The translations under genes were made by a program, and so were the position numbers. From Methanomethylicus sp964513415 (lineage in GTDB: Archaea; Thermoproteota; Methanomethylicia; Methanomethylicales; Methanomethylicaceae), in the NCBI GenBank assembly GCA_964513415.1, contig CAZEMX010000080.1, positions 1 to 9,079 of the forward strand: a stretch of DNA of 9,079 nucleotides, written 5' to 3'. Below, in pieces: positions 1 to 6,233 of this stretch. The notes beneath the pieces were generated by a model, which was given only the letters and a program-made list of their open reading frames with translations, made no database searches and was not told where the DNA came from. The first letter of the stretch is position 1. Each line of letters starts with the position of its first letter.

Positions 1-1
1 T

Positions 2-493
2 TCACATAGTGTTAAAGAACACGCTGACGCTATACGCGCACAAGACTATGGACTCTCATTTGTTCCGGCATGGGGCGATCCGTCGGGTAAACAGTGGGTT
101 GAAGAGTTTAGTATGCATAATCTTCATATACAGAATGCTAATAAGACCATAGGGCAAGGATATAAAGGCTGGGTTGAGTTTTGTATCGACAAGGTAAACG
201 AACGACTAAAGCCGGTACCAGGACGTATTGTAAGCTTACCTGACGGGCGGGTCATTGAGAACGCACCACGACTATTTGTATTAAAAAACGGTCATACCGA
301 TAAGTTTGTATCACAAATAGAACGTCTATCATGGAAACAAACGTCAACGGGAGAGAATGTTCCTATCCTTGAGGATAGTGGTGACCCTACGGGCGGACAC
401 TATGATCTTCTGGCAGCATTTAGATACCTGGCAGTGTCATATAAAAAGCAAATAGAGTTACCAAAGCAAGATTTTAGCGATTGGAAGATATGA
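2..493 (+). CDS. terL: Phage terminase large subunit, C-terminal nuclease domain (5' partial)
   Basis: The frame is open from base 2 to the TGA at 491-493, giving 163 residues with the N-terminus cut off by the window edge. The ATG at 113 is internal, because the reading frame and the domain continue upstream of it. TerL is the packaging motor: an N-terminal ATPase, absent here, drives DNA into the procapsid, and a C-terminal RNase H-like nuclease cuts the concatemer. Only the nuclease part is visible. Acidic residues fitting the metal-binding site are D26 in GDPSGKQW and D135 in GGHYDLLAAFRYL, the latter matching the usual end motif in which Asp is followed by an AlaxxArgTyr-like helix. The next gene starts inside the stop codon and a portal gene follows, the standard order. 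The family call is from motifs and context, without a database search. Confidence 0.85.
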   Translation, partial: SHSVKEHADAIRAQDYGLSFVPAWGDPSGKQWVEEFSMHNLHIQNANKTIGQGYKGWVEFCIDKVNERLKPVPGRIVSLPDGRVIENAPRLFVLKNGHTDKFVSQIERLSWKQTSTGENVPILEDSGDPTGGHYDLLAAFRYLAVSYKKQIELPKQDFSDWKI

Positions 494-756
494 AAAAAGA
501 ATTCTTCAAAAAAGGTGTGTCATATAAAGGAAAGACGGGATTTTGGTCTAAATGGGGTACGGAGGATCACCGCTCACTTATGCAAGTTGAAGTCGAGGAG
601 GTATGGTCGTGCCAGTCGTGCCGCGTCCAACAGCCAAAAGACATAAGACCATTTCTGTATGAGTATCCAATAGGTGAATTTATTCGTGTGTGTCCTTTGT
701 GTGTAGTAGATAACTGCGCAAAGCTTTCCGCTCGTTTGCATACCACGCAAAAGTAA
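490..756 (+). CDS. Small four-cysteine (putative zinc-binding) phage protein
   Basis: This 88-residue protein is not one I recognise. It has two CxxC pairs, C41-x2-C44 and C68-x2-C71, about 24 residues apart, with a further Cys at 76; this is typical of a zinc ribbon or treble-clef knuckle. The N-terminus is basic (MKKEFFKKG). I chose the ATG at 490, which overlaps the terL stop as ATGA and suggests translational coupling; a TTG at 481 would add three residues. A GGAAG stretch at 483-487 lies too close to this ATG to be a good ribosome site. It sits between terminase and portal, so a packaging accessory role is possible but is inference from position only. Confidence 0.7.
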   Translation: MKKEFFKKGVSYKGKTGFWSKWGTEDHRSLMQVEVEEVWSCQSCRVQQPKDIRPFLYEYPIGEFIRVCPLCVVDNCAKLSARLHTTQK

Positions 757-765
757 AAGTATATT
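736..765 (+). promoter_or_regulatory. Candidate promoter of the portal gene (near-leaderless)
   Basis: TTGCAT at 736-741, an 18-base spacer, then TATATT at 760-765. The portal ATG follows seven bases later with no Shine-Dalgarno, so a transcript starting at the usual distance from the -10 box would begin at or beside the start codon. The -35 match to TTGACA is poor and the region is AT-rich. The box lies at the end of the preceding gene and just past it. Confidence 0.35.
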
Positions 766-772
766 TACTAGC

Positions 773-2779
773 ATGGCAACAGACGACCTTCTTAATAGAC
801 TAATGCTTCATTACAACCGAGGCAGACAGGACATGGATACGCGTAGAACTCGCAAAAACGGGTGGAATGATATATGGCGTGCGTACATGAGCAAGCTTCC
901 TAGTAACTGGCCATATAACAGTGTAGTAACCGTTCCTTTACTTCGTACAACTATTCTTGAAAAGACTGCACGACTTCTTAATGCAAAGCTACAAGGACGA
1001 CTTGTGCCTCGTGAGGGTGGGGACATGGTAAAGGCAAAGATTCAAAACACACTACTAGACTTTCAGTGGGATAACGCTAACACCGGCGGGTCTATGATTG
1101 AGAAAGTAGCACTTGCCGATCAGGTAAACCGTGTATATGGTGCGGCATTTGCATACGTCTACTGGGACAACGATAGAAATACTAACGAAATAAAGATTTG
1201 TGATCCTCGTGATATCTCCTTTGACGGATCGGCTACACACATACGCAACGCACGACGGGTTCAGTATCGTGAATTTACCACCATAGACGTACTAGAAGAT
1301 CGTGGGTACGATGTTAAAAAGCTCAAAGACCTTATATCAAAGGGTGGAATGAGCGACGAGCGACAAGATAGCTCATACGAGTCTATTGTAAAGGCAAACC
1401 GTGGTCTTGAGAACCGCGTTGGAGAGAAGGACGATCCAAAAAATCCGGTACTTGAGGTAGTAACAGAGTGGGACTTTGAACGTAACACCTATTCTATATT
1501 CTTACCACGGGATGGGGAAATTATTGTTGAGAATGCACCAAATCCATATAAGCACGGCCTGTTGCCTTTTGCTATGCTTCGCTACTATCCGATAGGTGAC
1601 GACATATACGGCGAGTCGGAGGTTGAGCCTGTAATAGGACTACAACGCACGGTAAATGCACTTCTTTGTGGCTTTGTAGACGAAATGAACATCTCTATGC
1701 GTCCTCCGCTTAAGGTGTCCTCATCAGGAGTACGTATTGATACCATTGAGTACGGTCCTGGAGCACGGTGGATTATGCAGTCTCCTAATATGGTCGAGGA
1801 AATGCGTGTAGGCGGACAAACGATACAAAACTTTACTGCTACGTTTCCAGCAATTATCTCCATGTTTAACACGGCCATGGGCGACCAGTCTTTGGGTACT
1901 AGTAATATTACACAATCGTTCTCAAAAAAGACCGCCACAGAGGTCAAGGACTTGGCAGCACAACAAAACAACCGCGATCAGTATAACCAGCTCTATTTAT
2001 CAGAATTTTTAAAAGACATTATGATGATGTGGGTTTCTAATAACAAGCAATACTTATTTGACGATCCTACCAAACACTACGAGGTACTAAAGATTATCGG
2101 CAAGGACAACATACGTGAATTTCAACAAATGAACCTAGACGGTACGGACGTACCTGACTATGCCTTAAAGGAGATTATGGCAACCATAGAGCAGAATCCT
2201 GAAAACATTTCACCAGAACAACTTGACCAGATTATGAAGGACGTTGCGGTTCCTACCAATCCGGTAGTTATTAATCCTGACGAGAAGAATCCTGCAAACT
2301 ACGAGATCAAAAAGAAACTACACGTGTCAGACAATGGACAGGAGGCGGAACTGTACCTGCAACGTGAGGACTTTGACGGTGTATACGACTACATTCCTGA
2401 CGTTACCTCTATGAGTAGTGGCGCAAGCGCAAACCTTAAAAGCTCACGGCAAGTTGCACTTACTACCGCACTTAATCCTACCGTCCAACAAATGCTTGCA
2501 GCACAGGGTGAGACTATGAATATTAAGGATCTTTTGATACAATCATTTGAAGACGCTGGAATGAAGGACGCGGAAGGACTATTTGTAACAGGCCAACAGT
2601 TACCAGTTGCACCACAACAAATAAATGGACAACAACCACCTATCGGAGGAGGACAGACAGCTCCTCAAGCAGGCCAACAGCCTACTACAACTAGCGGATC
2701 ATTCGGGCTGGAAGGAGTATCTCCTACCGTTTCTGCTCAACCTCTCACAGGCCAACTACCCCCAACCCAAGGACTTTAA
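773..2779 (+). CDS. Phage portal protein
   Basis: This 668-residue protein forms the ring at one capsid vertex through which DNA enters and leaves, and is the docking site for terminase and later the tail. Recognition rests on the overall pattern: position just after terL and before scaffold and capsid genes, a length typical of large P22/SU10-type portals, and portal-like stretches such as VPLLRTTILEKTARLLNAKL near residue 55, a YYPIGDDIYGESEVEPV segment around 270-285, and a helical stem region after it. Residues from about 605 to the end are low complexity, rich in Gln, Pro, Gly and Thr. That tail overlaps the next gene in another frame. The ATG at 773 is the first in frame and has no Shine-Dalgarno. 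The portal call is firm; the exact subfamily is not. Confidence 0.85.
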   Translation: MATDDLLNRLMLHYNRGRQDMDTRRTRKNGWNDIWRAYMSKLPSNWPYNSVVTVPLLRTTILEKTARLLNAKLQGRLVPREGGDMVKAKIQNTLLDFQWDNANTGGSMIEKVALADQVNRVYGAAFAYVYWDNDRNTNEIKICDPRDISFDGSATHIRNARRVQYREFTTIDVLEDRGYDVKKLKDLISKGGMSDERQDSSYESIVKANRGLENRVGEKDDPKNPVLEVVTEWDFERNTYSIFLPRDGEIIVENAPNPYKHGLLPFAMLRYYPIGDDIYGESEVEPVIGLQRTVNALLCGFVDEMNISMRPPLKVSSSGVRIDTIEYGPGARWIMQSPNMVEEMRVGGQTIQNFTATFPAIISMFNTAMGDQSLGTSNITQSFSKKTATEVKDLAAQQNNRDQYNQLYLSEFLKDIMMMWVSNNKQYLFDDPTKHYEVLKIIGKDNIREFQQMNLDGTDVPDYALKEIMATIEQNPENISPEQLDQIMKDVAVPTNPVVINPDEKNPANYEIKKKLHVSDNGQEAELYLQREDFDGVYDYIPDVTSMSSGASANLKSSRQVALTTALNPTVQQMLAAQGETMNIKDLLIQSFEDAGMKDAEGLFVTGQQLPVAPQQINGQQPPIGGGQTAPQAGQQPTTTSGSFGLEGVSPTVSAQPLTGQLPPTQGL

Positions 2780-2927
2780 GACTAAAGAGGAGCTTATCCT
2801 CCGCTATACCGAGAAGGTGGGCGAGACTAATGCGGTCAAGGCAATTATCGATTTTATGAATAGCCAGGACAGCGTTATAAAATCCATAGCACAAAAGCAA
2901 GAGAACAAAGACTCGTATGCAATCTGA
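2625..2927 (+). CDS. Small helical protein overlapping the portal C-terminus
   Basis: I do not recognise this 100-residue protein, but it looks real. It is mixed-charge and helical, with a heptad-like N-terminus (HLSEEDRQLLKQANSLLQLA), then a SGWKEYLLPFLL segment around residues 27-38, and two later helices. Small proteins of this style often follow portals in phages. The frame is +1 relative to the portal and shares 155 bases with it. No later ATG, GTG or TTG suits: the next Met lies near residue 80, after most of the ordered sequence. The ATG at 2625 has no Shine-Dalgarno, so expression may rely on coupling to portal translation. The 3' end overlaps the next gene by 11 bases. Over the shared part the portal is low complexity, which suggests that this frame carries the stronger constraint. 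Confidence 0.65.
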   Translation: MDNNHLSEEDRQLLKQANSLLQLADHSGWKEYLLPFLLNLSQANYPQPKDFKTKEELILRYTEKVGETNAVKAIIDFMNSQDSVIKSIAQKQENKDSYAI

Positions 2928-3144
2928 CAAACTACCACCACAGCCTCAAGACTTTTACGACGAGAACCGTGAGCGTTTTGGTGCCGATATGGCAGCGGTA
3001 GACGTTACAAAACTATCCTCATGCGACCATGTTATGAAGCGTGTTAGACCTATTGAGGTTACATGTACTCGCTGCTCAAGCGGCTGGGTTGATATGGGGC
3101 GCTTCATAATAAAAGACGGTAAGTTGGTCGGAATCTCCAAATAA
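2917..3144 (+). CDS. Small Cys/His (putative zinc-binding) phage protein
   Basis: This 75-residue protein of unknown function has C36-x-H38 and C50-x2-C53 followed by SSGWVDMG, consistent with one zinc-ribbon-like knuckle using three Cys and one His. The N-terminus is polar and Pro/Gln-rich. The ATG at 2917 lies inside the end of the preceding gene (11-base overlap), which fits a co-translated cluster portal, helical protein, zinc protein. It is the last gene before a 101-base non-coding gap, so it closes this block. It is unrelated in sequence to the four-cysteine protein beside terL, though both share the small metal-binding style. No function can be assigned. Confidence 0.65.
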   Translation: MQSDKLPPQPQDFYDENRERFGADMAAVDVTKLSSCDHVMKRVRPIEVTCTRCSSGWVDMGRFIIKDGKLVGISK

Positions 3145-3158
3145 TTTAGCTTTAAAAC

Positions 3159-3189
3159 TTGACTTCCACAGTGGGGTATGCGTTATGAT
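3159..3189 (+). promoter_or_regulatory. Candidate promoter upstream of scaffold and capsid genes
   Basis: TTGACT at 3159-3164 and TATGAT at 3184-3189, separated by 19 bases, slightly longer than the ideal 17. Each box differs from consensus at one position. It lies in the only sizeable gap between the portal block and the capsid block, where a promoter for structural genes is expected. The palindrome CCAC-A-GTGG at 3166-3174 falls in the spacer and could be a protein-binding site, but it is short. Confidence 0.45.
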
Positions 3190-3200
3190 CTAGTTAGGTT

Positions 3201-3219
3201 ACGGCTGAAGCTCCGCCGT
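3201..3219 (+). other. Hairpin in the leader of the scaffold gene
   Basis: ACGGC at 3201-3205 pairs with GCCGT at 3215-3219 around a nine-base loop. It would lie in the 5' leader of a transcript started at the upstream promoter candidate (start near 3196). There is only a TTTAT after it, so it is a poor terminator; it could stabilise or attenuate the leader. It may be chance. Confidence 0.3.
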
Positions 3220-3232
3220 TTATCAATTGAGC

Positions 3233-3238
3233 TATAAA
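3233..3238 (+). promoter_or_regulatory. -10-like box close to the scaffold start codon
   Basis: TATAAA at 3233-3238 lies seven bases before the scaffold ATG, the same spacing as at the portal and second HNH genes. No convincing -35 box sits upstream. If used, the transcript would be leaderless or nearly so, which would fit the missing Shine-Dalgarno. Confidence 0.25.
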
Positions 3239-3245
3239 AATCATT

Positions 3246-4103
3246 ATGGATCCAATAACCACGGACCAGGGCGCTACCGATGAGCAAATCATCGAGTCGG
3301 CTGAAGAGGTACAACAGCCAGAGCCAACGCCTAGCTCAGATCAAACACCTATAGAGGATGAGGAGGCGTTAGCGCTGGAGAACTCAAAGAATCCAGAGCG
3401 AACTGCATCCTACATTGCAAAGTTAAAGGAACAAGTGGCGCAAGCCGAGGCCAAAGCTAAGGCAACGGTAGCACCACAAGAACCGGAAACTCCAATACCT
3501 TCTATATATGACAGTTTCTATCCACAAAAAGAAACACCGTCATACGTTGATCCTGCACTGACTCAAAACTTGAGTCAAGATCAGATCAATACAACCGTTG
3601 ATAAGTTTGTGGACGAGAATGGGAACGTTGACATTGCGGGTCTTAACCGAGCACTTGCACAGTCTCAACAGCTTGCACAGCAAGCCGTAGCAGAAGCAAG
3701 ACAAGCGCGCGCTGACTATGTTCGTTTTGAACAAACTCAGCAAACGCAGCGGGCATATCAGGAACATCCTGAAATGAATCCCCTAAACAAGGATACATTC
3801 GATCCAGAACTGTATAACCTGGTACGAGATAGGGTCATGCGGGAGAATGTGTGGGAGGGCAAGAACAAGCCTCTTACCAACATTATCGCCGAGGTAAAAA
3901 GAACCTACCAACGACCAAATACAAAGGAACTTGAACAAAAGGCGGTTGAGCAGTACAAACAAACTCAACAGGCACGAGTACAAGGACCGTTATCACAGGG
4001 ACGGGCAGGAAGCGAAAAGCCTGATATGAGCGAGCTTCGTGAAAGAACACGCAGAGGAGATTCTAAAGCAATCTCCGAAAGGTTGAAAGCTTTGGGAATC
4101 TAA
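3246..4103 (+). CDS. Putative capsid scaffolding protein
   Basis: This 285-residue protein is called scaffold from its make-up and place. It lies directly upstream of the major capsid gene, has an acidic disordered N-terminus (residues 1-55, rich in Glu, Pro, Gln), predicted coiled-coil helices around 55-75 and 135-170 (LAQSQQLAQQAVAEARQARA), and a basic helical C-terminus (residues 265-285, with RERTRRG and ERLKALGI) of the kind that binds capsid protein in known scaffolds. Scaffolds vary strongly in sequence, so no motif proves this. Its role would be to fill the procapsid interior during assembly and then leave. The ATG at 3246 has no Shine-Dalgarno; transcription may start at either of the two boxes in the gap before it. 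I see no protease motif, so a fused prohead protease is unlikely. Confidence 0.7.
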   Translation: MDPITTDQGATDEQIIESAEEVQQPEPTPSSDQTPIEDEEALALENSKNPERTASYIAKLKEQVAQAEAKAKATVAPQEPETPIPSIYDSFYPQKETPSYVDPALTQNLSQDQINTTVDKFVDENGNVDIAGLNRALAQSQQLAQQAVAEARQARADYVRFEQTQQTQRAYQEHPEMNPLNKDTFDPELYNLVRDRVMRENVWEGKNKPLTNIIAEVKRTYQRPNTKELEQKAVEQYKQTQQARVQGPLSQGRAGSEKPDMSELRERTRRGDSKAISERLKALGI

Positions 4104-4137
4104 GCAGTTCCTAAAAAGCTGTCTTTTGACTTTACGT

Positions 4138-4143
4138 TATAAA
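4138..4143 (+). promoter_or_regulatory. Candidate -10 box of the major capsid gene
   Basis: TATAAA at 4138-4143, in the 74-base gap before the capsid gene, would give a leader of about 28 bases carrying the Shine-Dalgarno. No good -35 lies 17 bases upstream. A TTGACT at 4126-4131 is too close to pair with it and finds only poor -10 sequences at proper spacing. Capsid protein is needed in large amounts, so a separate promoter is plausible. Confidence 0.3.
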
Positions 4144-4162
4144 CATTATTTGCTAACAGGAA

Positions 4163-4170
4163 AAGGGGTG
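4163..4170 (+). promoter_or_regulatory. Strong Shine-Dalgarno site of the major capsid gene
   Basis: AAGGGGTG followed by seven bases to the ATG at 4178. It is the only clear, well-spaced ribosome site before any gene in the window, in line with high expression of capsid protein, and it fixes the start codon. Confidence 0.75.
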
Positions 4171-4177
4171 AAAAAAT

Positions 4178-5086
4178 ATGGCACTATATACATACGATGA
4201 TACTTCACGACGTGAAGACTTATTGTCCGTTTTACGAGACGTTTCTCCAGCAGCTAGTAATTACTTGGTAACAAACCTTGGAACCAACACTGCTTACAAT
4301 ACGTTCCACGAATGGCCAGTACGAAATATCGCTCGTGCAACCTCAGACCAATCACATGCTGAAGGATTTGAAGCTTCTGAACCAGTCGGAGATGCACCTA
4401 CCAGATCAAATAACATTACTGCAATTTTTGCACGTGTTGTTAAAGTTTCTGGATCAGAACAAGCGGTACGACGCGCATTACCAGGGGACGCTATGGACGA
4501 CGAAAAGAAAGTCAAACTTATCCGCTTGAAAGCTGATATGGAATGGGCTTTACTTAACGGAGCCAAAGCATCAGGAGCTTCAGGAACGGCACGTGCAATG
4601 GCAGGTATTAACTCTGTCATCTCGACCAACTTGACCGCTCGAAACTCTGGAACTTCTATGAGTACCACAGAACTTGAAGATATTCTTCAAAATTCATGGG
4701 ACGCAGTAGGAGATGGATTTGTAGCTGACATTGTTATGTGTCCTATGGGCATTAAACGAAAGATCGCAGGTTTCACCACCGGCGTTACTCGTTACACTGA
4801 CCAACCGGATGCAATTTACAACAACGTTGCAATCTATGAGTCGTCTTCAGGAGTCGTAAAAGTTATTCCACATAAAGACGTTCATAATACTGCAGGATCA
4901 ACTCACGTATACGCCTTGCGAGAAGAGTTCTACAAAATGGCTTTCCTTACAGGACGAGAACCTAAATACGAAGAGCTTTCCAAAGTTGGAGACTCTGACC
5001 GTGGAATGTACGTTACGGAACTCACGCTTGAGTCACAAGCTGAAAGAGCGAGTGTAAAAAGAACGGGGTATGCAGTCTTAGGCTGA
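4178..5086 (+). CDS. Major capsid protein, SU10/DUF5309-like (HK97 fold)
   Basis: This 302-residue protein builds the icosahedral shell. It resembles the SU10-type major capsid family (DUF5309): an N-terminal helix (REDLLSVLRDVSPAA), then FHEWPV at residues 43-48 where the family has a HEW-type motif, an AEGFEASEPVGDAPTR loop near 61-76, a VVKVSGSEQAV strand at about 87-97, and a long helix with KADMEWALLNGAKA. Family members share the HK97 fold. Length is normal for a capsid protein without a protease-cleaved delta domain, consistent with a separate scaffold upstream. Arginine codons are almost all CGN (16 of 19 by hand count), unlike the HNH gene that follows. The gene has its own Shine-Dalgarno and is followed by an intrinsic terminator, so it ends a transcription unit. 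Confidence 0.85.
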   Translation: MALYTYDDTSRREDLLSVLRDVSPAASNYLVTNLGTNTAYNTFHEWPVRNIARATSDQSHAEGFEASEPVGDAPTRSNNITAIFARVVKVSGSEQAVRRALPGDAMDDEKKVKLIRLKADMEWALLNGAKASGASGTARAMAGINSVISTNLTARNSGTSMSTTELEDILQNSWDAVGDGFVADIVMCPMGIKRKIAGFTTGVTRYTDQPDAIYNNVAIYESSSGVVKVIPHKDVHNTAGSTHVYALREEFYKMAFLTGREPKYEELSKVGDSDRGMYVTELTLESQAERASVKRTGYAVLG

Positions 5087-5111
5087 TCCTAGTTTACATC
5101 AATCTTTATGG

Positions 5112-5140
5112 TTGACAATTAGAATCAAGTCTGATAAGAT
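5112..5140 (+). promoter_or_regulatory. Promoter-like sequence just before the post-capsid terminator
   Basis: A perfect TTGACA at 5112-5117, a 17-base spacer and TAAGAT at 5135-5140. The predicted start near 5147 falls inside the first arm of the terminator hairpin, so RNA from here would carry only part of the stem and might escape termination. It could drive the HNH gene, or it may be a remnant of the original promoter of downstream genes. Confidence 0.45.
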
Positions 5141-5141
5141 T

Positions 5142-5171
5142 AGGGGAGTTAGAAATAGCTCCCCTTTTTTT
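5142..5171 (+). terminator. Intrinsic terminator after the major capsid gene
   Basis: AGGGGAG at 5142-5148 and CTCCCCT at 5159-5165 form a seven-pair stem around a ten-base loop, with a run of seven T at 5165-5171. This is a textbook rho-independent terminator on the + strand, 55 bases past the capsid stop. The ATG of the HNH gene begins on the very next base. Confidence 0.85.
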
Positions 5172-5759
5172 ATGATAATAAACTGCTGGAACTGCAAGGA
5201 AGACAAAGAACATTATGCGCACCAGGTATGTAGAAAGTGTTATAGGAGCCTATCTGGAGAAGCTTCCAAAAGCTACAACAAGAAAAAGAACGATCCTGCC
5301 TTCAGAGCAATGAGAAGCAAGTACGACAAGAAATATAAGGATAAGCTACGAGAAGAAGGATTATTAAAAGACAGACAGGCAAAATACTATCAAGATTGGA
5401 TAAGTAAGCCAGAAAACAAGCTGAGGAAAGCGCTTTATGATAGAAAATGGAGAACAGTACTAAATCCTGATGCATATAGACAAATAGATCAAAAGTCAAA
5501 AGACAAAAAATATTTTGACGGAATGAGAAATATAGTTTTTGATAAATATGGGCATACATGCGCTGTGTGTAGTATGTCAGACGAGCAAAGTATATTGAAA
5601 TGGAAGTCAAAACTAAGTATTCACCACGTGGATGGAAACGGAAGAATGAAATCTAAAGATCAAAAAAATAATGAATTGGATAATCTTATTCTTCTTTGTA
5701 AATCCTGTCATGGTAGAGTTGAGCTTTCTAAAATAGATCTAACTTCATATCTTAAATAA
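5172..5759 (+). CDS. HNH endonuclease, probable free-standing homing type
   Basis: This 195-residue protein has an N-terminal zinc finger (C5-x2-C8-x11-C20-x2-C23), a long basic helical middle rich in Lys and Tyr (residues 30-115), and a C-terminal HNH nuclease domain with structural zinc pairs C130-x2-C133 and C176-x2-C179, the HHVDGN motif at 151-156, Asn171 and His180. HNH enzymes cut DNA using one metal ion; in phages such genes commonly spread by homing. I chose ATG 5172; a longer frame from TTG at 5112 would translate the -35 box and the terminator, so it is unlikely. By hand count 12 of 13 Arg codons are AGA/AGG and the gene is AT-rich, unlike the capsid gene before it, so it looks foreign. 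No Shine-Dalgarno is present. Confidence 0.8.
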   Translation: MIINCWNCKEDKEHYAHQVCRKCYRSLSGEASKSYNKKKNDPAFRAMRSKYDKKYKDKLREEGLLKDRQAKYYQDWISKPENKLRKALYDRKWRTVLNPDAYRQIDQKSKDKKYFDGMRNIVFDKYGHTCAVCSMSDEQSILKWKSKLSIHHVDGNGRMKSKDQKNNELDNLILLCKSCHGRVELSKIDLTSYLK

Positions 5760-5763
5760 CTCC

Positions 5764-5792
5764 TTGAAATTACTTTGATATAGTTGTATGCT
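5764..5792 (+). promoter_or_regulatory. Candidate promoter of the unknown gene at 5802
   Basis: TTGAAA at 5764-5769, a 17-base spacer and TATGCT at 5787-5792. The ATG at 5802 is nine bases after the -10 box and lacks a Shine-Dalgarno, so the mRNA would be nearly leaderless. It could restart transcription of the glycosyltransferase block after the upstream terminator. Confidence 0.35.
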
Positions 5793-5801
5793 TATTGTTA
5801 C

Positions 5802-6233
5802 ATGAGCGGTAAACCTATAGATACGGCCATAGATCCTCTGCGACACTTCGGTATAGATTCGGTACCCTACGAATATCCTCTTGTTGAGTTTGTAGACAAA
5901 CTTATAGAACTTGCCAAAAAGAACGGTTCGACACTTCGCGTTGAGACTTCACTAGACTGGAACACCATAGACTATATGTTCAAAGGATTTGAGATACTGT
6001 ATCCTACGAGTAGTAAAGACTTTTACGCGCATATGAAGGAGTGGAGGCGGCAGTCCTCACGGTATGGGGTATCAAGAGAAAAGGGTGGGGCAACGGTTCA
6101 ACATAAAATGGAGATACCAATGCCTATTCACCAGATGATGAAGATAATCTTTCCATTACAAGTTTGGGATAAAAAGTTTGCAGAAAGATTTGCTAACCGA
6201 TATGCAGGACTTAAAGGAAGCGACAAGATCTAA
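5802..6233 (+). CDS. Unknown phage protein upstream of the glycosyltransferase
   Basis: I do not recognise this 143-residue protein. It is soluble, without signal peptide or membrane segment, and mixed alpha/beta in appearance. Notable parts are VEFVDKLIELAKKNGSTLRV near residues 28-47, a WNTIDYMFKGFEILYP stretch around 53-68, a basic MKEWRRQSSRYGV segment near 83-95, and a MEIPMPIHQMMKIIFP region around 106-121. I chose ATG 5802 over an upstream TTG at 5784, which lies in the promoter candidate. The 3' end overlaps the glycosyltransferase gene by 32 bases in another frame, so the two are likely co-expressed. Between capsid and tail genes a head-completion or adaptor protein is often found, but nothing in the sequence proves such a role. 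Confidence 0.65.
   Translation: MSGKPIDTAIDPLRHFGIDSVPYEYPLVEFVDKLIELAKKNGSTLRVETSLDWNTIDYMFKGFEILYPTSSKDFYAHMKEWRRQSSRYGVSREKGGATVQHKMEIPMPIHQMMKIIFPLQVWDKKFAERFANRYAGLKGSDKI

Noticed and set aside
1585..1971. 128-codon minus-strand frame inside the portal gene
   Set aside because: Opposite-strand shadow of portal codons; all other genes are on the + strand and no promoter or ribosome site is evident.
3170..3245. tRNA-like 5' half on the minus strand, with TAGCTCAATTGATAAA followed by a GGC-rich hairpin
   Set aside because: It resembles a D-arm, but the hairpin loop lacks U33, no T-loop (TTCRA) follows and no 3' acceptor strand complements ATTTTTA. Not a tRNA.
4126..4154. TTGACT at 4126 as a full promoter of the capsid gene
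   Set aside because: At 16-19 bases spacing only poor -10 sequences such as TTTGCT occur; the better TATAAA at 4138 is too close to pair with it.
4278..4529. 83-codon + strand frame inside the capsid gene
   Set aside because: Fully nested in a strongly supported gene, low-grade composition, no start signal.
4294..4668. 124-codon open frame on the minus strand
   Set aside because: It lies wholly inside the major capsid gene and has no ribosome site or recognisable domain; a shadow of the capsid reading frame.
5112..5171. Longer HNH start at TTG 5112
   Set aside because: The extra 20 residues would be encoded by the -35 box and the terminator hairpin with its T-run; ATG 5172 gives a normal N-terminus just before the zinc finger.
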